The notes: generated by a model from the letters alone, not told the origin. 64,000 nt of DNA from DATCJA01 sp963814955 (GCA_963814955.1 CAWFEX010000006.1:682001-746000), one strand, 5' to 3'; shown: positions 38,116-47,142, numbered from the stretch's first letter. Made by a program: numbers and translations.

Positions 38116-38337
38116 TCACACCCCGCGCTCGGCGGACGCTATTGCCGTGGCACCGTGAGCGGGAAGCGGCCGCGTACGTGAGGCATCGCGCCACAGGGTA
38201 TCCGCATAGATACGGATTGACCCGCCAGCCGTCCGGATGTACTCGACCTTGCCGGCAGAAATCCAGTTGTAAATCGTGCGCCGGCTCACACCAACGGCTT
38301 CGCACGCTTTCATGATCGACAGAGTCTGGCGTTCCAT
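38116..38337 (-). CDS. Excisionase/MerR-type helix-turn-helix DNA-binding protein
   Basis: A 73-residue protein with a winged-helix fold of the excisionase/BldC type. The recognition part is IMKACEAVGVSRRTIYNWI, followed by the wing SAGKVEYIRTAGGSIRIY. The C-terminal 20 residues are polar. ATG 38337 is the natural start. It forms a two-gene unit with the phosphoacceptor-like protein and is divergent from the NtrC-type activator across 173 bases, so it may regulate that intergenic region. Confidence 0.8.
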   Translation of the reverse strand: MERQTLSIMKACEAVGVSRRTIYNWISAGKVEYIRTAGGSIRIYADTLWRDASRTRPLPAHGATAIASAERGV

Positions 38338-38510
38338 AGTTAGCTCTCGCGGCCCATAGCACCAGATTTTTCGCCCCTGGTGTCCTTCAGGCCCGGTTCA
38401 AAAACCTCTATCGGTTTGACTTAGCCAATCCGTTAGCACCCCCGATATGGCCCGTTTGGGGCCCGTTCGCGGCGCCTTTCCTCTGGTGTGTCAATATATT
38501 GGCGCTCCAT

Positions 38511-39884
38511 ATGGCCGACGCGAGGCCCCACGTGCTGTTCGTCGACGACGAAGCCGCGCTGCGGATGCTGATGGCTGAGCGGCTGCGCGAGCGCGGCTTT
38601 GAGGTGGCCGAAGCAGAGAACGGTGAGAAGGCGCTCGAACTTCTCGAACAGTTCGCCTTCGATGTTGTCATTACCGACCTGCGGATGCCGGGAATCGACG
38701 GGGGGCGGGTGGTCGAATCGGCAGTGCGCCGCTATCCGGGCATCATCGGCATTGTCATCACCGGCTATGGCACGGTCAGAGATGCCGTTGATGCCATCAA
38801 GCGCGGAGCGTCCGACTTCATTGCCAAGCCGTTTCAATTCGACGAGCTGATGCACGTGCTGAAAAAGGCGTTCGAACAACGAAGGCTCGCTGCCGAAAAT
38901 GCCTACCTCCGTTCGCAGCTCGAGGAGCGATATCAGTTCGGCGGAATCCTCGGACGGAGCCGTCCGATGCAGTCGCTGTTTCAGCTGCTCGAGACGGTCG
39001 CCCGGACGAGCAGCACGCTGCTCGTCACCGGCGAAACGGGAACGGGAAAAGAAGTGGTGGCACGCGCCATCCATCACAACAGCTCCCGTCGCGCCAATCG
39101 CTTCGTCGCGCTGAACTGCAGCGCGATTCCTGAGACGCTGCTCGAAGCGGAGCTGTTCGGCCACGTTCGCGGTGCGTTTACCGGCGCGACCGGAACGCGC
39201 GAGGGACGCTTCGAGCAGGCACACAAAGGGACAATGTTTCTGGACGAGGTGGGCACGATGAGCTCGACCCTGCAGGTGAAACTCCTGCGTGCCCTTCAGG
39301 AGCGCGAGTTCGAACGAGTGGGAGACAATCAGACCATCAAGGTCGATGTGCGTGTTATTGCGGCGACGAATTCCGACCTGGCCCGCCTGGTCGCGACGGG
39401 CGCGTTTCGCGAAGACTTGTTTTATCGCCTCAATGTGATTCCCATTCATCTGCCCCCGTTACGGGAACGCCGCGACGACATCCCGCTGCTCGTCAAGCAT
39501 TTCCTCGGCAGGTTTTCCCAGGACGACACCCCCCACATGTCGCAGAGCGCGATGCGGGCGCTCATGGCGTATCACTGGCCCGGCAATGTCCGGCAGCTCG
39601 AAAACGCCGTGGAACGCGCCGTTGCCCTTTGTGCCGGCCGGCAGGAAATCACCGTGGCCGATTTACCATCCGAGGTTCAAAGCGTTCCCCAGTCGGATGC
39701 CTTGTCGTTCGTCGACTTCCCGGATGACGGCCTGGACCTGCCGCGGTATCTGGCGTCCGTCGAACGCGATCTCATTCATCGGGCGCTGGATCGCACGCAG
39801 GGGAATCGCAACAAGGCTGCGGACCTCCTTCGCATCAAGCGGACGACCTTGGTCGAGAAGCTCAAGCGGATCGGAGCTCACTGA
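38511..39884 (+). CDS. NtrC-family sigma-54-dependent response regulator
   Basis: A 457-residue activator. The receiver domain has VDDE and Asp56 in ITDLRMPG. An AAA+ domain (about 145-375) has Walker A GETGTGKE (about 174-181), the sigma-54 contact loop GAFTGA (221-226), Walker B GTMFLDEVG and the arginine-finger region REDLFYRLNVI. A C-terminal Fis-type HTH reads NRNKAADLLRIKRTTLVEKL. All core motifs are intact, so it should open sigma-54 promoters when phosphorylated. The cognate kinase is not adjacent on the strand; the hybrid kinase at 35.2 kb is a candidate. The start is ATG 38511, one base after the palindrome-containing leader. It overlaps the next gene by one base (TGATG). Confidence 0.92.
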   Translation: MADARPHVLFVDDEAALRMLMAERLRERGFEVAEAENGEKALELLEQFAFDVVITDLRMPGIDGGRVVESAVRRYPGIIGIVITGYGTVRDAVDAIKRGASDFIAKPFQFDELMHVLKKAFEQRRLAAENAYLRSQLEERYQFGGILGRSRPMQSLFQLLETVARTSSTLLVTGETGTGKEVVARAIHHNSSRRANRFVALNCSAIPETLLEAELFGHVRGAFTGATGTREGRFEQAHKGTMFLDEVGTMSSTLQVKLLRALQEREFERVGDNQTIKVDVRVIAATNSDLARLVATGAFREDLFYRLNVIPIHLPPLRERRDDIPLLVKHFLGRFSQDDTPHMSQSAMRALMAYHWPGNVRQLENAVERAVALCAGRQEITVADLPSEVQSVPQSDALSFVDFPDDGLDLPRYLASVERDLIHRALDRTQGNRNKAADLLRIKRTTLVEKLKRIGAH

Positions 39885-40441
39885 TGCCGCCGCGCTTCGC
39901 GTACTGGACCATCATCGCCGGCGGTCTCCCTACCGCCTTTCGGATGGCTGAACGTGAAGACCTGCTGCCGACATTTCGTCGAATCCAGGTGAAACATCCT
40001 GATGCGGAAATGAAATATTTCGCCCGGGGGAGGCTCTGGACATCGCCCGAAGAAGCGCGCCTCGCGGCGGAGGCACGGCGCGCGCCAAAGGCGCGCGACA
40101 ATGCGCAATCCGCGCGGGGAGCGACTCGTGGTCGCGACTGGCGACCCGGCGGGAATCACCGCGACCCGCGGCAGAAGTTCGACGATGCGAAGAAGGCCAG
40201 AAATCTCGAGCGGCGACGGCAGCGGTTCGAGCGACGCACCCGTAGCGCGAAGTCTCCGAACGCCAACCGGGAGATCGTTTCAGAAGACGCGGTTCGGCCG
40301 CGCGCGAAACGCCCGTTTACTCCGAAGCAGCTCGACCGAAGAGAGGACGCGCGTGGAGGGCCTGGCCGCGAGAAACGATTCCGGAGAAAGGAATCGGGGA
40401 CGGATGCACGACCCGGTAAGCGCAACCGGCGTCGTTCATGA
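39884..40441 (+). CDS. Conserved hypothetical protein with very basic C-terminal tail
   Basis: A 185-residue protein. The first about 60 residues look folded (FAYWTIIAGGLPTAFRMAER, LLPTFRRIQVKHPDAEMKYF, ARGRLWTSPEEARLAAE). The following 120 are almost entirely Arg, Lys, Gly, Asp and Pro, suggesting a disordered nucleic-acid- or ribosome-binding tail. It is translationally coupled to the NtrC-type regulator (TGATG overlap) and to the next gene (ATGA overlap). Function unknown. Confidence 0.65.
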   Translation: MPPRFAYWTIIAGGLPTAFRMAEREDLLPTFRRIQVKHPDAEMKYFARGRLWTSPEEARLAAEARRAPKARDNAQSARGATRGRDWRPGGNHRDPRQKFDDAKKARNLERRRQRFERRTRSAKSPNANREIVSEDAVRPRAKRPFTPKQLDRREDARGGPGREKRFRRKESGTDARPGKRNRRRS

Positions 40442-40794
40442 TTGCACACGTCGTGCTCTTTCGCCCTCGAGCCGATTTGTCTGCAGAGGCACGGCAGGCC
40501 CTCGCGGCGTCGTTCGAGGCCGCATTGTCGCAAATTCCCTCGATTCGACGGGCACGCGTCGGCCAACGGATAAGCGTGGGGCGACCCTACGAGTCGCTCA
40601 TGCGGGTCGATTATACGTACGCCGCAATCATTGAATTCGACGACCGCGCAGGGTTGACCGCGTACCTCGAACACCCGAGCCACGAGCAGCTGGGCGCTCA
40701 GTTTTTCGACGCCTTCGAAGAGGCGCTGATGTACGACTTCGAGCTGCGGGATGATGCGGTCGAGCTGGCCGCGTTACGCTCGAATACGCAATAG
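40438..40794 (+). CDS. Dabb-family (stress-responsive alpha/beta-barrel) protein
   Basis: A 118-residue dimeric alpha/beta-barrel type protein. The opening IAHVVLFRPRADLS, the central RVDYTYAAIIEFDDRAGLTAY and the HPSHEQLGAQF segment match the Dabb family, whose members bind or convert small molecules. ATG 40438 overlaps the previous stop in ATGA, so it is the third gene of a coupled run from 38511. It converges with dusB. Confidence 0.8.
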   Translation: MIAHVVLFRPRADLSAEARQALAASFEAALSQIPSIRRARVGQRISVGRPYESLMRVDYTYAAIIEFDDRAGLTAYLEHPSHEQLGAQFFDAFEEALMYDFELRDDAVELAALRSNTQ

Positions 40795-40813
40795 TTCCAG
40801 CAGGCGCGCGCTG

Positions 40814-41855
40814 CTAGACAGCGGCCGGAAGCGCGAAGAAGAACGCGTCGATGATTTCGCGCAGTTCTGCAAGCGTGGTGGCCGTGTTCACACGGGCACG
40901 CAACTGCGAACCGGCTTCGAGCCCTCGCGATGTACCAGGCACAGAGCGCACGAACCTTGTTGATGACCCACCGTTCGCGCCCACGGGCGGGTGCCGCTGG
41001 GACGTCGGCGCCAGGCGCGAAGTGGCGAAAGCCTTCGTGCTCGTTCGCGCGTTCGTTGAGAAGCAGCTCGACATAGTCGTACAGAAAGCGTCCTCGATCC
41101 TGCAGCGTCACTTCCCGCTGCGGCCGACCGGCGGCGATGTCGGTTGCCTGGGCCAGAATCCACGGATTCCGCAACACGCCGCGGCCGACGAGCACGCCGC
41201 GGACGCCGTGGCTCATGCGATCGATGATGTGGGCGGGTTCGACGCAGTCGCCACTGCCGAACACGGGGATCGTCAGCTCGCTCGCCACGCGCGAGACAAG
41301 ATCCCAGTCGGCGAAACCACTGTAGGACTGTTCGGCCGTACGGCCGTGAATTGCGACGGCCGCGGCTCCGGCGTCCTCGACCATCCTGGCCAGGTCCGGG
41401 GCGTTGCGCGACTGCTCGCTCCACCCGGCGCGCATCTTCACCGTGACCGGAATCCTCACGGCTTTAGTCATGGCGCTGATGACGCGCGCCGCATGAGCGG
41501 GGTCCTTCATCAGGCTGCAGCCGGCGCTGTGTTTGGCGATTTTCGGAACAGGGCAGCCCATGTTGACGTCGACAATGTCGGCGCCCATGCCTTCCACGAT
41601 CCGGGCGGCAGAGGCCATCTTGTCGGGATCGCCGCCGAAAATCTGAATCGACACGGGCCGCTCTTCCTCGGTGTACTCCGCGTACTCGAGCGTCCTGTCG
41701 ATGCCGCGCACGAGGCCTTCAGACGACACCATCTCGCTGACCACGAGGCCGCAGCCGCCGTGACGTTTCACCAGACGACGAAAGGCGGTATCGGTCATGC
41801 CTGCCATCGGTGCAACCACGAATGGCGATGAGAGGGCGACGTTCCCGATCTTCAT
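40814..41855 (-). CDS. dusB: tRNA-dihydrouridine synthase, DusB type (one apparent frameshift near the end)
   Basis: FMN-dependent enzyme that reduces uridines in tRNA. The barrel carries APMAGMTD, the catalytic Cys in NMGCPVPK, VTVKMRAGW and AIHGRTAEQSYSG, as in DusB. As read, the frame breaks after CAWY. Removing one base at about 40930 (minus-strand ACATCGCG to ACACGCG) gives WYTRGLEAGSQLR and a normal DusB ending at 40814 (about 346 residues). ATG 41855 is the start suggested by homology; the long upstream frame would cross the UpxY-type gene. The break is probably a base error. Confidence 0.85.
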
Positions 41856-41889
41856 GGAGTCTGAGATTCGTTGGGTAAGCGACGAGCAC

Positions 41890-42381
41890 TCAATATGCGC
41901 GGACGTCAGCCGCGTCGACTTCGACGCTGACCGCCTGGCCGATGAGATCGACCGAGAGGACCAGCCGGGCGTGCGCACCTTTGCGAATCAGACGGCCGAT
42001 GACACCCTTGAGCGGCCCGTGCGTAACCTCCACCATCTCGCCCTCGTGAATCAGCGGGCAGGGATCGTAGGCGAGGTCGCTTTCGACAAGCTGCCGGATC
42101 CCGTCGATTTCATATTCTGGAATCGGTGCGGGCTCGCCTTCGAACGACACGATGTTGACGACGCCGGCGCACTTGAGCACCGGAAGCCGGTGCCGCGCGT
42201 CGAACCGCGCGAAGCAGTATCCGGGAAAGAGCGGCCAGTCGATCTTCTTCTTCCGGTCCTTCCACCGGCTCCACCGGGTAACGGTCGGTAAGAACGTCTC
42301 GATATGCTTGCGCTCGAGCTGCTCGCGCACGACCTGTTCGTGGCGCGAGCGTGTCCACAGCGCAAACCAGGCATCGGTCAT
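41890..42381 (-). CDS. NusG paralogue of the UpxY type (transcription antiterminator)
   Basis: A 163-residue protein with an N-terminal NGN domain (WFALWTRSRHEQVVREQL, FPGYCFARFD) and a C-terminal KOW motif (HEGEMVEVTHGPLKGVIG). Length and the TFLPTVTRWSRWKDRKKK segment fit the UpxY group of specialised NusG paralogues, which let RNA polymerase read through long capsule or exopolysaccharide operons, rather than housekeeping NusG. ATG 42381 overlaps the stop of the SurA-like gene (ATGA). A polysaccharide ABC exporter lies 5 kb upstream on the same strand. Confidence 0.85.
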   Translation of the reverse strand: MTDAWFALWTRSRHEQVVREQLERKHIETFLPTVTRWSRWKDRKKKIDWPLFPGYCFARFDARHRLPVLKCAGVVNIVSFEGEPAPIPEYEIDGIRQLVESDLAYDPCPLIHEGEMVEVTHGPLKGVIGRLIRKGAHARLVLSVDLIGQAVSVEVDAADVRAY

Positions 42382-43427
42382 CCAGCAAGGACCTTTCGCC
42401 GCTCGGCCAATGCCTGCTCATACGCCTTCTTCAGCTCTTCGTTCCGCCAGGTGATAGTGGCCTGGCCGCGCAGCTTCTCCAGATATTTCATGCGCTCGCC
42501 AGCCGACTTCTCGCCCGCCACCTTGTTGCTGATGTCGCTCCGCGCATCATCGAACGACCGGATCCGCGTGTCCGTCCGCGATTCCAGCTTCAGAATCTGG
42601 TATCCGCGCTGAGTACGCAGAATCTCCGTGAGGTCGCCCACTTTCATCTTGTCGATACGAGATTGGAGGGCCTCTGCAAGCTCGTCGCGCTTGATCGGCC
42701 CAATCAGTCCCCCATTGGCCTTGGAGGCGGCGTCGGAATGCTCCGCGGCGAGCTGGGGGAAAGGCTCGCCCGCAAGCAGTCGCTTTCGCACTTCTTCCAC
42801 TTCAGCCTTGGCAGCGTCGTCTTCGGCAACATTGACGCCCCGATCTGTGACCGGGACTTCGATCAGAATCTCCCGAAGCGTGACTTCCGAGGGCGTTGTG
42901 AAGTCCTGCTGGTGGGCGTCGTAGTAGGTGCGCGCTTCGGCTTCGGTCACGCTGATCTTGTCGACGACATCGCGGCGTTGTGCCTCCGAGGCAAGCATCT
43001 GCCGTTCGAGCGCTCGCCGGAGGTCGGTCATCGTCATGCCTTCCTGCTTCAGCGCCGCCTGGAACTGCTCGTCGCTTTCGATGTTGTTCGACTTCTTGAT
43101 GTTGTCGAGGATGCTCGTGAATTGCTCGTCGCCGAGCGCCAGGCCGAGCTCGCGGCCGCGCTGAATCAGGAGCAACTCATCGACAGCATCCAGAATGAGC
43201 TGCGGCGTCACTTCGGCGATCGCTTTTCGCAGTTCTGGACTCTCCGGCGTGACGTTCGCCAGTTCCGGACGGTTTCGGAGCACCGTCACCTGGCGTTGCT
43301 CGAACTCGGTCTTCGTCAGGATGTCACCGTTGACGTTGACGAGCACCTGCTCGATGATTTGGGCTCGTGCCGGTACGGCTGCCAAAGCTGCGGCCACAAG
43401 ACCCACGGTTGCATATCGCTTGAACAT
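42378..43427 (-). CDS. SurA-like periplasmic chaperone / peptidyl-prolyl isomerase
   Basis: A 349-residue exported protein. A signal peptide (VGLVAAALAAVPARAQ) is followed by a SurA_N-type chaperone domain (about 28-180: IIEQVLVNVNGDILTKTEF, AVDELLLIQRGRELGL) and one parvulin PPIase domain (about 190-290: LREILIEVP, FPQLAAEHSDAASKANGG), then a C-terminal helix. This fits SurA, which guides outer-membrane proteins, but with a single parvulin domain. ATG 43427 is preferred (AGGA nearby). It is preceded by mfd after 25 bases. Confidence 0.85.
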   Translation of the reverse strand: MFKRYATVGLVAAALAAVPARAQIIEQVLVNVNGDILTKTEFEQRQVTVLRNRPELANVTPESPELRKAIAEVTPQLILDAVDELLLIQRGRELGLALGDEQFTSILDNIKKSNNIESDEQFQAALKQEGMTMTDLRRALERQMLASEAQRRDVVDKISVTEAEARTYYDAHQQDFTTPSEVTLREILIEVPVTDRGVNVAEDDAAKAEVEEVRKRLLAGEPFPQLAAEHSDAASKANGGLIGPIKRDELAEALQSRIDKMKVGDLTEILRTQRGYQILKLESRTDTRIRSFDDARSDISNKVAGEKSAGERMKYLEKLRGQATITWRNEELKKAYEQALAERRKVLAG

Positions 43428-43452
43428 GGACAATTCCTGCAAAATCAACATC

Positions 43453-46400
43453 TTAACTCAACGCTCGCAAGACGGGCTCGAGGCGGTCGAACAACCCGCC
43501 TTCAGCTCGAGGATCTTTTTCAGGCCGCCTCAGAATTTCCTCTTTCGTAAAGCCCGAGGTGACGGTACCGGCGGTTGCACGTGACGTCCACCAGCTGACC
43601 TGCGACCCCGTCCGGAGGCCTGCAGGCCTCCGCCTGCTGACATCGCGATCGGAAGACCCCGACCCGCGGCTGCTGCCGGTTCTGTGCCCGCTTCGGTAGC
43701 CGGAGACCTTCAGGTCTCCTGGCTGGTCTCCCAGCTCTTCGGCCCGGTCTCCGGGTAGGTGTCCGGGCGGCGCGTCCAGGTCGAGCTTGAGCGATGCAGG
43801 CGGCACGAGCGTGGCGCCGGGATATTCATGAACCATTTTGACGAGTCGCATCGGGTCGACTCTGGTTTGCGGCCTGAACTTTATGACGACAATCTGTCCC
43901 TCGCGGTCGATGGTGTCCACGCCAATGCGGTCTGCGATCACGCGAATGCGACCGTATTCGGCAAGATTCAAGACCGACGAGGGCAACGGACCATATCGGT
44001 CGCGGATATCCTCGAGTACGGCGTCCAGTTCGCCCTCCGTCCGCGCCGCCGCCACCTTGCGGTAAACCATGAGCCGCTGGTTCATGTCCGGGACGTAGCT
44101 CTCCTCGATCTTCACGTCGACGCGCAGATTGACGGTTGCGCGGACGTCGTCCTCCATCTCTTCACCCTTCAGCTCCCGCACTGCTTCTTCGAGGAGCTTC
44201 ATATACATCTCGAATCCGACCGCCTCGATGTGCCCGCTCTGCTCGCCCCCGAGCAAATTGCCGGCGCCGCGAATTTCGAGATCCAGCGCCGCCACCCGAA
44301 ACCCGCTGCCGAGATCGCTGAACTCCTTGATCGCCGCCAGCCGTTTGCGGGCGACAGGAGATAGCGCCTCCTGCGGAGGGATCAGCAAGTACGCGTAAGC
44401 GGGCCGGTCCGAACGGCCGACGCGTCCGCGCAACTGGTAAAGCTGTGACAGACCGTACCGGTCTGCCCGGTTGATGATGATGGTATTCGCGTTCGGAATA
44501 TCGAGGCCGTTCTCGACGATGGTGGTTGCAAGCAGGACGTCGTACTTGTGTTCCACGAAGCCGAGCATCGCGCGCTCGAGCTCCTCTTCGCCCATCTGGC
44601 CGTGACCGACGACGACTCTCGCTTCGGGGACTATGCGCTGGAGGAGGCTGCCTATCGAAAAAATCGATTCGACGCGGTTGTGGACGAAGTACACCTGACC
44701 GCCTCTGGCTATTTCGTTACGTACGGCACGTTCGATCACCGGTGCATCGAACTTCACGACGTTCGTCTGGATCGACAGGCGGTCTTTCGGTGGCGTCTCG
44801 ATAATCGACATGTCGCGAATACCGACGAGTGACATGTTCAGCGTCCGCGGAATCGGCGTCGCCGTCATGGTCAGGACATCGACCTTTTTCCTCAGTTGCT
44901 TGATGCGTTCCTTGTGCGCGACGCCAAAGCGCTGTTCCTCATCGACAATCAGGACGCCGAGGTCCTTGAATACGACATCCTTGGACAGAAGGCGGTGGGT
45001 ACCGATGATGACGTCCAGCCTTCCAGCGGCGAGGCCGGTCAGAATCTCTTTCGTTTCCTGCTTGCTGCGAAACCGGCTGACCATCTCGATCGTTACAGGG
45101 AAACTTGCAAACCGATCGCGCAGCGTTTTCAGGTGTTGAAACGCCAGCACCGTCGTGGGCGCAAGAAAAGCCACTTGTTTACCATCCATGACGGCCTTGA
45201 ACGCTGCGCGCATGGCCACTTCGGTCTTGCCGTACCCAACATCGCCGCATAGCAGACGGTCCATGGGCGTTGGCGATTCCATGTCGTTCTTGACGTCCGC
45301 GATGGAAACCGCCTGATCAGGCGTCAAATCGTATGGAAATGCGCTCTCGAACTCCTCCTGCCAGTGAGTATCTGGAGAAAATGCGTGACCAGGCACGGCC
45401 TTCCGCTGCGCATACAACTTGAGCAGCTCCTCGGCCATGTCGCGCATCGCTTTCTTGACGCGCGTCTTCGCCTTCTCCCACGATGTGCCGCCAAGGCGAT
45501 CGAGCGCGGGACGCGCACCGCCCGTGTATTTCTGGACAAGGTCGAGGCGTTCGACTGGAACGAACAGTTTGTCCTCGCCGGAGTAGCGCAGCTCGAGAAA
45601 CTCCTGGGTAGCGTCGGTCGTGCCTCGAACGCCGAGTTGTTTGAGCCCGACGAACTCCCCGATACCGTGATCGACGTGCACAACGAGATCGCCGGCCTTG
45701 AGGTCGCGGAGATCCGACAGGAAGGTCCTCGAGACACTCCGCCGCCGCTCGGCCGCTCGGTGGTCCTCCTCGAAGACGTCCGTTTCCGCATAAATTTGCA
45801 GCGCCGCTTCTGCAAGGCGAAAACCGCGCGACAGCGCACCGACCGCAACGAGGACAGAGGCCGCGTGGGCATCCTCGGCGCGTTCGACCGGCACGGCGAG
45901 CACTTCGTACTCCCCCAAAATTTCGACCGTCCGTTCGGCCCGGCCTGACGTCTCGGCGACGAAAAGAACGGTGTCGCCACGGCGGCGCGCCTCGTGAATT
46001 TCTGCAATCCAGTTCGGGACCCGCCCCTGGAATTCCATCGCAGGCTGGCAGGACACGTGGCGGGCATCTTCTTCCACCGCGAGCTCTTCGAGACGCGGCG
46101 CACCGTGGATGCGCCCTTCGATGTCGTCCCAGCGGACGAATGCGGCCTCCGGGGCGAGTGCGGCGACTTGTCCCCGGCCAGAGGCGTCGCGATAGCTCGA
46201 TTCCAGCTGCTCGCGTACCCTGCCGGCCTGTTCGGCGACCTGCTCGTATTCCGAAACGATGACGCGCAAGCCGCGCGACGTACCGAGCGCGTCGAGCAGA
46301 GGAAGCAGCACGGGATCATCGTCGAACCGTTCGCGCACCGGAACGATCACGACGTGGTCGGTGGCGCCAGTCGATCGCTGAGTGGCTGGATCGAAACGAC

Positions 46401-47040
46401 GGAGCGTCTCGACCATGTCGCCGACAAACTCCAGGCGGACAGGCTCGCTGTCGCCGGCGGGAAAGATGTCGACGATGCCGCCGCGGATCGCAAAGGCGCC
46501 ATGCTCCTCCACGGGATCCTCTGGCGTGAATCCCGCATCCACCAGAAGAGCGGCGAGATTCGCCGGTTCGATCTCCGTAGCTGCCTTGATGGAGATCGAC
46601 GCCTTCAAGAGTCGCTCTATGGGACTCACCTGCGGGAGCAGCGCCGCCGCGGAGGCCACGATCAGGCGCGCCGTTCCTGTCGCCGCCGCATGGAGCGCGC
46701 GGCCTCGCGCCGCGGCCACGCGAAAATGCGGGCTCATGCCGCGGTACGGATCGATCTGTAGCGACGGCAGCGGAAGGATCGCTCCTTCGACGGCTGCTTG
46801 AGAGGCACCTTCCATCGCGCCGTAGAAAAACCGCGCGTCGGACGTCAGCTGTTCGACATCCTTGTCGGTGGGGACAACGGCCACGGTAAGTCCCGCAGCC
46901 GCGCGGGCGGCCGCAACCGCCGCGAGTGCCTTCGCGGCCGGCGTCAACCCCGCAGTAATCGGGGCAGGCCGGTCCAGATTTGCACGGGCACTCGCCTGGC
47001 TGAGCAGGGCGCGAAGCGTTAACGAAGTTGCGGTAGTCAT
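43453..47040 (-). CDS. mfd: Transcription-repair coupling factor Mfd, with palindrome-bearing insertion near the C terminus
   Basis: A 1195-residue DNA translocase that removes stalled RNA polymerase and recruits UvrA. It carries the UvrB-like N-terminal part, the CarD-like RNA-polymerase-interaction domain (LKAGDLVVHVDHGIGEFVGL), and RecG-like helicase motifs (Walker A GDVGYGKTE, DEEQ box VDEEQRFGV, TATPIPRTL, QLRGRVGRS). Towards the end, between the VHEYPGATL strand and the FTKEEIL helix, about 65 residues of Gly/Arg/Ser-rich sequence are encoded by DNA containing palindromes. ATG 47040 is preferred over the GTG at 47064. It is the third unit after the polysaccharide-export genes. Confidence 0.93.
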   Translation of the reverse strand: MTTATSLTLRALLSQASARANLDRPAPITAGLTPAAKALAAVAAARAAAGLTVAVVPTDKDVEQLTSDARFFYGAMEGASQAAVEGAILPLPSLQIDPYRGMSPHFRVAAARGRALHAAATGTARLIVASAAALLPQVSPIERLLKASISIKAATEIEPANLAALLVDAGFTPEDPVEEHGAFAIRGGIVDIFPAGDSEPVRLEFVGDMVETLRRFDPATQRSTGATDHVVIVPVRERFDDDPVLLPLLDALGTSRGLRVIVSEYEQVAEQAGRVREQLESSYRDASGRGQVAALAPEAAFVRWDDIEGRIHGAPRLEELAVEEDARHVSCQPAMEFQGRVPNWIAEIHEARRRGDTVLFVAETSGRAERTVEILGEYEVLAVPVERAEDAHAASVLVAVGALSRGFRLAEAALQIYAETDVFEEDHRAAERRRSVSRTFLSDLRDLKAGDLVVHVDHGIGEFVGLKQLGVRGTTDATQEFLELRYSGEDKLFVPVERLDLVQKYTGGARPALDRLGGTSWEKAKTRVKKAMRDMAEELLKLYAQRKAVPGHAFSPDTHWQEEFESAFPYDLTPDQAVSIADVKNDMESPTPMDRLLCGDVGYGKTEVAMRAAFKAVMDGKQVAFLAPTTVLAFQHLKTLRDRFASFPVTIEMVSRFRSKQETKEILTGLAAGRLDVIIGTHRLLSKDVVFKDLGVLIVDEEQRFGVAHKERIKQLRKKVDVLTMTATPIPRTLNMSLVGIRDMSIIETPPKDRLSIQTNVVKFDAPVIERAVRNEIARGGQVYFVHNRVESIFSIGSLLQRIVPEARVVVGHGQMGEEELERAMLGFVEHKYDVLLATTIVENGLDIPNANTIIINRADRYGLSQLYQLRGRVGRSDRPAYAYLLIPPQEALSPVARKRLAAIKEFSDLGSGFRVAALDLEIRGAGNLLGGEQSGHIEAVGFEMYMKLLEEAVRELKGEEMEDDVRATVNLRVDVKIEESYVPDMNQRLMVYRKVAAARTEGELDAVLEDIRDRYGPLPSSVLNLAEYGRIRVIADRIGVDTIDREGQIVVIKFRPQTRVDPMRLVKMVHEYPGATLVPPASLKLDLDAPPGHLPGDRAEELGDQPGDLKVSGYRSGHRTGSSRGSGSSDRDVSRRRPAGLRTGSQVSWWTSRATAGTVTSGFTKEEILRRPEKDPRAEGGLFDRLEPVLRALS
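43605..43760. repeat. Palindrome cluster inside the 3' part of mfd
   Basis: Perfect arms CGGAGGCCT and AGGCCTCCG around GC lie at 43613-43632. GGAGACCT and AGGTCTCC around TC lie at 43702-43719, preceded by GGTAGCC as in the intergenic copies. Smaller hairpins follow at 43722-43735 (GCTGG/CCAGC) and 43743-43755 (CCCGG/CCGGG). All are read in frame as part of the Mfd linker. Confidence 0.85.
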
Positions 47041-47142
47041 CGCGGTACATACCGAAAGGCCCACGCCGGTAACGTACCGGCGTGAGCCGCAGGTTTTCCC
47101 ATTGTCACATACCGGGACGAAGCCGTGCCGCGATCGAGCGCC

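Noticed and set aside
38385..38400. CCTTCAGG in the NtrC leader as another member of the palindrome family
   Set aside because: The flanks are not complementary, so no hairpin arms exist.
35000..40000. The signalling genes as one new operon or defence system
   Set aside because: They lie on both strands with several divergent starts, and no effector, nuclease or toxin gene is present.
40851..41831. A 326-codon forward frame across dusB
   Set aside because: Antisense to dusB, whose flavin and Cys motifs are intact.
42351..43550. A 399-codon forward frame across the SurA-like gene and mfd end
   Set aside because: Antisense to SurA-like and mfd coding sequence with no family features.
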